Origin: Atherinomorus stipes
Taxonomy: Eukaryota > Chordata > Actinopteri > Atheriniformes > Atherinidae
NCBI GenBank assembly: GCA_023101725.1
Contig: JALJCO010012618.1
Span: 62,001-126,000, forward strand
DNA: 64,000 bases
Direction: 5' to 3'
The notes beneath the pieces are model-generated. The model was not told the DNA's origin. It did not search any database and saw only the letters and a program-made list of their open reading frames with translations. Below are positions 60,101-64,000 of this stretch, piece by piece; positions within the stretch are counted from its first letter, which is position 1, and each line of letters starts with the position of its first letter. A program made the translations under genes and the position numbers.

Positions 60101-62456
60101 CAGAGTTAAGGGTTCAACATTCCTATAAAAGTGAAAGCAAAAATGTTTTCATAAGATGACTATGTGACTCTGACCTAGAAGCAGACAACATTATGGGGAT
60201 GAAATGTTTACTGTGGTAAACTGTGTGGTGAGTGATGCATATGAATTTAAGAACTGAAAGAAAAGCTAATTGCTAGTTTGTAGCTAATAGGCTACAAATT
60301 GACAATCAAAATGACCGTTAAGTGCTTTGAATACGTTTTCATGAATCAATAATGCATTGTTTATAACTTTGCACGCATCTAGCTGACACCATTATACTGA
60401 CTGCTTACAATTCCTGCCACTGTTGAAGAGGTTAGCGTGTGATAGCTCTCTTTTCATTTAGCCTGGCAGAACATCTGACACAACACTAAAATAAATATGC
60501 CCAAGCTTATTGCTATTAAACACCACCCAATCTGAAGGTTTGCTTTTGAACATCAGGGAGTACGAGTGTTTGACGTACTGCTGGCTAAACAACTACAACA
60601 AGTGACAGATTTTGACGTGACCAGTGCTTGTGAGAAGACACTGCATTAAAATCAACACCTGCTCTTTTACCTCTGAACATAGTTATGTTTAAGACACTCT
60701 CTCAGGCCTGTGTCCACAGCGATGTGGGCCGAGCTCCAGTCTGGATGGCTGCGGATACAGTCCACGATTGTCTGCACAGCCTCGGCCTTCAGAGATAAAA
60801 TCTCATAGAAGGGTCGAAGTTTGAGGGCATACTGAGGGAACCAGTTCATGGCATCCTCCTCAGATGCCACCTGGAACAACCTGCAGACAGGTCAGAGGTT
60901 AGACTCTGTAGTCAAATATCAGATGAACCATAGAAGACATTTTTATTTGGCCTCTGGCTGTGTTTTCATTCTTGTATAAATGGTCAATGTGATAGAAAAG
61001 CACAATAAGTTAAACCATTTCTTTTCTCTAAGAAAGTTTACTCTATAATTTTACAACTCTACAAGTAGCTTTAAAACAGACCAAGTTCTTGGGGGAAAAA
61101 AAAGTCAAGACATGCTTCATTTACTAAACTTTGAGTAATTAAATTTGATCTGGGATATTAATACCAGGCCATCTGATTAAGTCTTATTATATCTTTTCTT
61201 AAAAATGCTTCAAAACCTGTAAATTAAAGACTCAAAAGAAATCCCTTCAAGATTATTGGTTTTGATTTCTGTTCAGTAGGGCTGTGCAATATACCGATAT
61301 GATATCGCCATATGATATTTACATGAGAGAGATATGATATTTACACACATTGTTATATCGCGGTATTAATTGAGCAAATTATTTTGCTTTATTTTTCCTA
61401 ATGACCCGGCTACACCTCGACTGACTACAAAGAGGTCACCTGATTATTTAATAAGGGTGGGGAAAAAATATCGATACACTGAAATATTGTGATATTTTCC
61501 TATGCCAATACCATATCTATATTTAAAAACGCGGAACCGATCTATTTTACTGATGAAATCTCACGAGATATCATCATTTTGTTACGAAATCTCATAAAAT
61601 TTCACGAAATACCGCAAGATTTTGTAACAGAACGATGAAATCTTGTGGTATTTCGTGAAATCTTATAAGATTTCGTGACAAAATGATGATATCTCGTGAG
61701 ATTTCATCAGTAAAATAGATCAATACCACGTTTTTAAATATAGATATGGTATCGGCATATCAAAATATCCGATGTTTCAGTGTATCAATATTTTTTTCCA
61801 CCCCTATTATTTAAACTGTCTGGACAACAATCCCCCCAAGACTTTTACAAAGAAATCATAAAAAAAAACAGCCAACTATCTTTAATTACTTCGATTTAAC
61901 AAACATTTCTAACCAGTGTTTTGTCAGTTCCATAACTGCAGTGGAACAATACCTTTACACTAAACATTTCAGACAAATTAGGGTAAAAATACCAGTATAT
62001 ATCGTATATCGCAATCTAAGATAAACATATTGTGATATGATATTTGGTCCTTATCGCCCAGCCCTAGTGTTCAGCTTTCTTTGTGGTAACACTGCAGGTC
62101 ATTCTGAGCTAAATCAATGGGATAATTGAGGATGAAAGTAATAACCAGGTCTGCACTTTTAACCCTAGATCAGCGTATGAGTTACAGTCACAATGACATA
62201 CCGATCTCTCCCATTCATCACAGGATGTGATCAATACTGACCTCAGAACCATAGTTGGTGTCTCAGGACTCATAAGCAGACAGTCCCATGACTGACACTG
62301 AGTGTTTTTGTACAGGACCATGCGTCCTTCCTCTTTCAACACCTCTTTGCCTCCTCCTCCGTAGTCAGATAGCGGTACATCTCTGACCCGGTAAGGGTTT
62401 GTGAAGAGGGTTGACACTGATGAGACTGTGTCCAGCAGCCGGCCCAGGAACTGCAT
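38785..62456 (-). CDS. pla2g6: Group VI calcium-independent phospholipase A2 (iPLA2-beta), 17 coding exons
   Basis: Hydrolyses membrane phospholipids without calcium, releasing a fatty acid and a lysophospholipid; it acts in membrane remodelling at cytosol-facing membranes and mitochondria. Exons chain with consistent phases from ATG (62456) to TGA (38787-38785), about 794 codons, close to the 806-residue human long form. Order: N-terminal [15 protein letters not shown]; ankyrin repeats in exons 4-8 ([42 protein letters not shown]); a proline-rich insert as in the long isoform; a patatin lipase domain with DGGGIKG, the nucleophile motif GTSTGG (Ser about 507), [15 protein letters not shown] and the catalytic Asp in [12 protein letters not shown] (about 640); and the C-terminal [14 protein letters not shown]. 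Start choice follows the conserved MQF(L/F)GRL start with AACAATGC context. Odd: a one-base loss in exon 7 breaks the frame as sequenced, and an optional in-frame exon sits before exon 14. Confidence 0.96.
38978..39940. repeat. Repeat in last intron, related to 9606-11170
   Basis: Bounded by TTAA-like sites near 38974 and 39938. The right third (39690-39900) matches 10940-11150 (GTGTGCTCTTATTGGA, ACAAAGAAACAAAGCTGACA, ATGGCCTCATCAGTGCACAA). The left end is inferred. Confidence 0.5.
40962..41200 (+). mobile_element. hAT-type end fragment (CAGGGGTCGGCAACC)
   Basis: Starts with CAGGGGTCGGCAACCCGTGG, a terminus typical of fish hAT elements and related to the end at 57741. The opposite end was not found. 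Confidence 0.55.
41554..41627 (-). CDS. pla2g6: pla2g6 coding exon 16
   Basis: 74 nt, phase 0 to 2, between CTGACTGGGCAG and GTGAGC. Encodes [18 protein letters not shown], matching the mammalian CTDPDGRAVDRARAWCEM. Confidence 0.95.
41785..41900 (-). CDS. pla2g6: pla2g6 coding exon 15
   Basis: 116 nt, phase 1 to 0. Encodes [20 protein letters not shown] and ELGKMLVDC, nearly identical to mammals. Donor GTGAGT. Confidence 0.97.
42200..42251 (-). CDS. pla2g6: pla2g6 coding exon 14
   Basis: 52 nt, phase 0 to 1, [17 protein letters not shown]; the core VVSLGTG strand is conserved. Acceptor CTGTCTGTCAG, donor GTGGGT. Confidence 0.94.
42373..42527 (-). CDS. pla2g6: pla2g6 coding exon 13, catalytic Asp
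   Basis: 155 nt, phase 1 to 0. Encodes [20 protein letters not shown] and [19 protein letters not shown]. The Asp of LDGG completes the Ser-Asp dyad of patatin lipases. Confidence 0.98.
42850..43085 (-). mobile_element. tRNA-derived SINE, minus strand
   Basis: On the minus strand, GGGTAGCCTAGTGGTAGTGT (A-box-like) and GGACCTGAGTTGGAGTCC (B-box-like) stand at tRNA spacing. The body ends towards 42860 (GATCCTCGAGG on plus). Confidence 0.65.
43640..44560. other. Unassigned GC-richer block in pla2g6 intron
   Basis: Richer in CG dinucleotides than its surroundings. Two overlapping plus-strand frames (43708-43917 and 43878-44135) contain no domain I recognise. It includes the short array AAGCTAAGCTAAGCTAAAGC near 44310. 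It may be the body of an uncharacterised transposon or retroposon; no ends found. Confidence 0.35.
45227..46272. mobile_element. PIF/Harbinger-type element, decayed
   Basis: Ends TAGGGGTCAGATCTACTAAG and (reverse complement) TAGGGCCGGATTTATCAAAG are imperfect terminal inverted repeats with a CTA-like 3-bp target. Inside, 45441-45510 reads [20 protein letters not shown], resembling the start of the Myb/SANT-like protein that Harbinger elements carry (compare 54146-54493). Non-autonomous now. Confidence 0.65.
46341..46901. mobile_element. MITE with TTTTCCGG(A/T)CTA ends
   Basis: Left ACCGCATTTTCCGGTCTACA and right (reverse complement) ACCGTCTTTTCCGGACTATA form the termini. Sub-terminal repeats of the phrase GCGACTTATA occur on both sides. 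A segment at 46555-46745 matches part of 25625-25760 and the inverse of 55290-55340 and 58200-58260, so another repeat is nested in it. Confidence 0.65.
46987..47064 (-). CDS. pla2g6: Candidate pla2g6 cassette exon with NLS-like motif
   Basis: A good acceptor (TTATTGTTACAG) opens a frame that continues exon 12 in phase 1. A donor GTGTGT at 46986 closes it in phase 1 after exactly 78 nt, so inclusion keeps the reading frame. It would insert 26 residues including [14 protein letters not shown] and PPRKRRKV just before WRAARSSG of the lipase domain. The mammalian sequence I know has no such insert. The exon is supported by splice sites, phase symmetry and non-random coding, not by transcripts. 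An alternative donor, GTGACA at 46999, would break the frame. Confidence 0.5.
47327..47463 (-). CDS. pla2g6: pla2g6 coding exon 12
   Basis: 137 nt, phase 2 to 1. Encodes [20 protein letters not shown] and [11 protein letters not shown]; matches [20 protein letters not shown] of mammals. Donor GTAATT. Confidence 0.95.
47648..47798 (-). CDS. pla2g6: pla2g6 coding exon 11
   Basis: 151 nt, phase 1 to 2. [20 protein letters not shown], then [20 protein letters not shown] and [10 protein letters not shown]; conserved lipase-domain segment. Confidence 0.96.
47897..48060 (-). CDS. pla2g6: pla2g6 coding exon 10, nucleophile serine
   Basis: 164 nt, phase 2 to 1. Contains [12 protein letters not shown] (oxyanion/nucleotide-type glycine loop) and [17 protein letters not shown], the patatin GXSXG elbow. 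The donor GTGTGG is weak by consensus and is followed at once by an uninterrupted run of about 23 T on the transcribed strand (47890-47868). Confidence 0.98.
48635..48725 (-). CDS. pla2g6: pla2g6 coding exon 9
   Basis: 91 nt, phase 1 to 2. [20 protein letters not shown] then IDSPKMEKK, corresponding to the linker between ankyrin and lipase domains (QDLMHISRARK region in mammals). Acceptor GGCCTTCAG, donor GTGAGT. Confidence 0.93.
49318..49434 (-). CDS. pla2g6: pla2g6 coding exon 8, long-isoform proline-rich insert
   Basis: 117 nt, phase 1 to 1, so it can be skipped in frame. [20 protein letters not shown] then [11 protein letters not shown] aligns with the insert of the human long iPLA2-beta (RKAILTLLRTVGAEYCFPP ... 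PPPIS), which is alternatively spliced. The acceptor AACATGAAAG has no normal pyrimidine tract; instead a UG repeat (CA run 49449-49470) lies about 14 nt upstream. Confidence 0.88.
49449..49470. repeat. (CA)n next to pla2g6 exon 8 acceptor
   Basis: About ten CA units on the plus strand, thus a (UG)n tract in the pla2g6 pre-mRNA directly upstream of the 3' splice site. Confidence 0.95.
49986..50404. mobile_element. hAT MITE with perfect 8-bp target duplication
   Basis: TAGGGCTGCACGATT at the left and (reverse complement) TAGGGCTGCACAATT at the right. Flanked by ATTTCTAT on both sides (49978-49985 and 50405-50412), the 8-bp duplication typical of hAT. 419 bases, no transposase. Confidence 0.92.
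50790..50900 (+). mobile_element. hAT-like end fragment (GGGCTGTAACGGTACAC)
   Basis: TTAGGGCTGTAACGGTACAC followed by several CGGTWCAGTA-type phrases resembles a common fish hAT terminus. The other end was not found. Confidence 0.5.
51809..51917 (-). CDS. pla2g6: pla2g6 coding exon 7 (last ankyrin segment)
   Basis: 109 nt, phase 0 to 1. [20 protein letters not shown] then [16 protein letters not shown]; matches [20 protein letters not shown] of mammals. Acceptor CTCTGTAG, donor GTAAGA. Confidence 0.96.
52018..52682. mobile_element. TTAA MITE family F
   Basis: AGGTTGAATATGAAA on the left and (reverse complement) AGGTTGAATATGGAA on the right, flanked by TTAA (52014-52017 and 52683-52686). 665 bases, no transposase. 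Only about 100 bases from pla2g6 exon 7. Confidence 0.88.
52943..53564. mobile_element. TTAA MITE family A, copy 2
   Basis: Ends AGGGATATTGTGTAA and (reverse complement) AGGGACATTGTGTAA, TTAA at 52939-52942 and 53565-53568. 622 bases, very close in sequence to 23856-24475, so the family moved fairly recently. Confidence 0.92.
54146..54493 (-). CDS. Myb/SANT-like DNA-binding protein of Harbinger element
   Basis: About 115 codons from [32 protein letters not shown], then [19 protein letters not shown] and [11 protein letters not shown], have the tryptophan and acidic spacing of the Myb/SANT-like domain (as in NAIF1 and Harbinger Myb proteins). This family helps bring the transposase to the transposon ends and nucleus. 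The C-terminus after the domain looks cut short (ends VCYQNLL), and the following sequence continues in another frame, so it may be a decayed copy. It lies inside its element on the same strand as pla2g6. Start is the ATG nearest the domain; an upstream ATG at 54523 adds 10 residues. Confidence 0.72.
   Translation of the reverse strand: MAEGNPTKRMKRSPAFTPEEMAILIEEVAGKKSILFRGTKGKKDIEAKARAWQSIALKMSPSSPCSVRDWVAVRKKWQEFQSQTKRTEMLAHESMYIHSVTPSTATLLVCYQNLL
55006..55060. repeat. Perfect 18-bp hairpin
   Basis: AACAAAATCTCACAAGAT (55006-55023) and its exact reverse complement (55043-55060) are separated by 19 bases. The AAATCTCRYRAGAT theme recurs in the palindrome at 61452-61806. Confidence 0.9.
55453..55634 (-). 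CDS. pla2g6: pla2g6 coding exon 6, frameshifted
   Basis: 182 nt where 183 are needed to keep phase 0 on both sides. The first part reads [20 protein letters not shown] and the second, one frame over, [20 protein letters not shown] then [10 protein letters not shown]; both are clearly ankyrin-repeat sequence of this family. The break is at GAGAGCCCTTGCAC (about 55566-55579), where one base is missing. Read literally, translation stops at TGA 55559-55557, giving about 322 residues. A sequencing or assembly error is as likely as a real mutation. Confidence 0.9.
55811..55907 (-). CDS. pla2g6: pla2g6 coding exon 5 (ankyrin)
   Basis: 97 nt, phase 2 to 0. [20 protein letters not shown] then [12 protein letters not shown]. 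Acceptor GCCTTTCAG, donor GTTATA (weak). Confidence 0.93.
56112..56299 (-). CDS. pla2g6: pla2g6 coding exon 4 (ankyrin)
   Basis: 188 nt, phase 0 to 2. Contains [20 protein letters not shown] and [16 protein letters not shown], nearly as in mammals (GYPIHSAMKFSQK). Donor GTGAGT. Confidence 0.96.
56437..56617 (-). CDS. pla2g6: pla2g6 coding exon 3 (ankyrin)
   Basis: 181 nt, phase 2 to 0. [20 protein letters not shown] then [11 protein letters not shown]: two consecutive ankyrin repeats. Acceptor CGCCTCCAG, donor GTGAGA. Confidence 0.95.
57280..57441 (+). pseudogene. Myb/SANT-like relic of Harbinger element
   Basis: One frame reads [20 protein letters not shown], then [20 protein letters not shown] and stops at TAA. 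This matches the pattern [11 protein letters not shown]...ILKKSNTAAS...WQKIADRVN of Harbinger Myb proteins, with the key W replaced by C in this copy. Only the domain remains. Confidence 0.65.
57985..58400. repeat. Uninterrupted copy of the repeat split at 52820-55345
   Basis: GATATTGTCGGCCGATATC, then GCTGCTACAGACTGACTTGC and CCACATGTTGGCTAATACCT in the same order as the two halves around the Harbinger element. Confidence 0.7.
58432..58687. repeat. Dispersed repeat, copy 2
   Basis: Pairs with 17578-17828 in the same orientation; shared CTGAGCCTCGGGACGCCTCT and ATGAATGTTGGTGTGCCATC. Confidence 0.7.
59572..60670. other. pla2g6 intron, unassigned
   Basis: No exon or bounded element recognised. 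Several short frames have no domain. Confidence 0.4.
60671..60880 (-). CDS. pla2g6: pla2g6 coding exon 2
   Basis: 210 nt, phase 2 to 2. [20 protein letters not shown] then LRPFYEIL and [20 protein letters not shown]; matches [20 protein letters not shown] of mammals. Acceptor CTGTCTGCAG, donor GTAAAA. Confidence 0.95.
61277..62065. mobile_element. hAT MITE with 8-bp target duplication
   Basis: TAGGGCTGTGCAATA at the left, TAGGGCTGGGCGATA (reverse complement) at the right, flanked by CTGTTCAG (61269-61276) and GTGTTCAG (62066-62073), 7 of 8 identical. AT-rich interior rich in ATATCG phrases. A second hAT palindrome (61452-61806) lies inside. Confidence 0.85.
61452..61806. mobile_element. Near-perfect palindromic hAT MITE, nested
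   Basis: 355 bases that are almost entirely two inverted arms of about 170 bases. ATTTTACTGATGAAATCTCA on the left arm has its exact inverse near 61700. Ends TAAGGGTGGGG and (reverse complement) TAGGGGTGGAA, with a perfect 8-bp duplication TTATTTAA (61444-61451 and 61807-61814). Confidence 0.92.
62242..62456 (-). CDS. pla2g6: pla2g6 coding exon 1 (start codon)
   Basis: 215 coding nt ending in phase 2 at [26 protein letters not shown] then [12 protein letters not shown] matches mammalian [20 protein letters not shown]. The exon itself starts at 62462 after TTTTTAG; only AACA plus GC precede the ATG, so the leader is mostly on the upstream exon. Confidence 0.96.
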
Positions 62457-63131
62457 TGTTGCCTAAAAACACAAAGATAACTCAGGGAAAATTGAAACAA
62501 TCTGAACTACAGTGTATCTACAGTGTGTGAGCTTAACACTTCAGTACAGGGAGTAACGTTTAGCTCTGCCCTGTGTTTTTTCCTTTTTTTAGACAGGTTT
62601 CTGCTCTGCCACAGCCTGTTGGACTGCTGTCAACGTTAATGAATGATTTATTTCATCCCCAGGACAGGATGTCAGCACTCGAGGAAAAGATACTCAACTT
62701 TTATCTAAGATATTACATTTTACTGCTGCTTTCAATCTTGATTATGTTGCTGACTGATTAACAAACTCCATTTAGATCATTATCAACGTTGTAGGGATGT
62801 TAACTAGCAAAGCTAGGGTTAGCTGTCAACCTTTACACTCCATAACCTTCCCCTTGCGATGAAGACCTAAACGTTCATGAGGCTGCCTCTCGTTTAAATG
62901 ATGAACAAGTGGCTCCATTCATGTTATCCACGAGTTTCAAGTCATCCAGAATGACGTGACATGACACCAGCGCTGAAAGCCGGGGACAGCTTATACCGTT
63001 AAACACCTGTGTATTTATTATTCTCCGTATAAGAAAAATCTTACGCCAATTCAGGATGAAAAACATATCAACGATGGTTATCTGCCAACCGCAGCTAATC
63101 GCATTAACTGGTATCAAACTGGTCGGCTTAC

Positions 63132-63215
63132 CTGTTAGCTGCTCTCTGCGCCGTCTGCCTGACTTCTGACAGCTACATCAACAGCCGCCGCTACAACCAA
63201 CCTTGCTACAAATCT
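63132..63215 (-). other. pla2g6: pla2g6 non-coding first exon
   Basis: GCAGCTAACAG followed by GTAAGC makes a strong donor at 63131 in a CG-containing stretch. This is the expected 5' UTR exon, about 670 nt upstream of the ATG exon. Its 5' end is a guess. Confidence 0.65.
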
Positions 63216-63330
63216 TGAGTGACGTTTGATTGTCCAATCAGAGTTCAAGCGCTGTTTTCCATGCTGGGGAAAAGGGGTGGGACATAATAAATCGAGACAC
63301 TGGGGTCAACTAGTGCCATGGGTCAACTGC
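63216..63330 (-). promoter_or_regulatory. pla2g6: Probable pla2g6 promoter
   Basis: Directly upstream of the first exon. CCAAT occurs on the plus strand at 63234-63238 and a CRE-like TGACGT half-site at 63220-63225. No TATA box near the inferred start. Confidence 0.45.
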
Positions 63331-63574
63331 ACAGTGGAAAGTCCCTTCAGTGAACTAATTTAGAAGATGTAAACTAATCTTGATCCTACAAAATGGCCAA
63401 GATTTGACATGTGCTGCATGTGCAAAATGCCTGTTATTTGCATTTTACATTGAAAGTCTATCATCTGGGAGATATTGCCAAACTAAGCTCCATTATGTCA
63501 CGTCCTGAACTGGAAATAATTATTCATGCTTTTGTCTCATCATGATTGGATTATTTGCAAGATACGCTTGACCT

Positions 63575-63760
63575 CCCTAGAACAACTGCAAGTTGATTAA
63601 AAATGCTACTGCCAGGCTTCTGTCAAAATCCTCTAAGTTTTCTCACGTGACTCTAATCTTGATGCAGCTGCACTGACTTCTGGTCTACTTCAGGGTGCAA
63701 TTCAAGATTACTGACTTGGAGAGCTTTTCAGTGTTTTGGGGCCATTGTGGCCCCAAAACA
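63575..63760 (+). pseudogene. Possible LINE reverse transcriptase C-terminal remnant
   Basis: Broken frames recall the fish L2-type region just after the reverse transcriptase (AARLLT...LHWLPV...FKI). The similarity is faint and several stops intervene. Confidence 0.25.
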
Positions 63761-63860
63761 CTGAATCTGTTTAATGATAAAATAACTGAGAATGGCTTAA
63801 TCACAGTGGCTGTTAGGATTTATTAGCCATTAAGTAATAATTTCGCTTTTTAATAGAGTT

Positions 63861-63975
63861 CATTCCGCAGCTGGTAAGAAACTAGCTCCTCAAAATGTAA
63901 AGCAAAATTTAACATGCAAGCTATACTTGTTGAAGACATGGTTTCACTAGTTTAACAGAGGCATTTACACAGATA
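63861..63975 (+). repeat. Partial copy of TTAA MITE family C
   Basis: GCAGCTGGTAAGAAACTAG, then CACTAGTTTAACA and GGCATTTACA, align with 17101-17215 inside the element at 16558-17425. Confidence 0.7.
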
Positions 63976-64000
63976 TTTCTTTATTTCTTTATTCCACACA

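Overview
This window is vertebrate, almost certainly teleost fish, genomic DNA. It contains intron-split genes with GT-AG junctions, low gene density and a heavy load of fish-type repeats: a Rex/RTE-like LINE with a GATG tail, tRNA-derived SINEs, TTAA-flanked MITEs, hAT, PIF/Harbinger and Tc1 relics. There is no sign of bacterial, plasmid or viral gene organisation. The species cannot be named from the sequence.

Two real protein-coding genes are supported, both on the minus strand. (1) pdgfa, partial: coding exons 1 and 2 (6697-6635 and 6287-6191) encode the signal peptide and the start of the propeptide of a platelet-derived growth factor A chain. The rest of the gene lies beyond the left edge. 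(2) pla2g6, complete: a group VI calcium-independent phospholipase A2 (iPLA2-beta) from a non-coding first exon at about 63.2 kb, through the ATG at 62456, to the stop at 38785. I mapped 17 coding exons with consistent splice phases. They encode an N-terminal region, ankyrin repeats and a patatin-like lipase domain (glycine-rich loop, GTSTG serine motif, DGG aspartate motif). An additional in-frame candidate cassette exon lies between exons 13 and 14.

Layout: 1-6.2 kb, pdgfa intron 2 with LINE, SINE and an (ATT)n tract; 6.2-7.5 kb, pdgfa 5' end; 7.5-38 kb, intergenic DNA made largely of nested transposons; 38.5-63.3 kb, pla2g6, whose introns carry nested hAT, Harbinger and TTAA-type elements; 63.3-64 kb, upstream DNA with repeat remnants. 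The two genes share no obvious function; they are simply neighbours in tandem.

The observations most worth checking are: a one-base frameshift in pla2g6 exon 7; a 78-nt in-frame candidate exon encoding a nuclear-localisation-like basic motif inside the lipase domain; a symmetric 117-nt exon with a UG repeat at its 3' splice site; chains of TTAA-specific MITEs that share one TTAA site; a MITE hairpin holding a LINE tail; and a nearly perfect palindromic hAT element nested inside another hAT. I found no CRISPR array, operon or defence-type system, and no evidence for a wholly new gene system.
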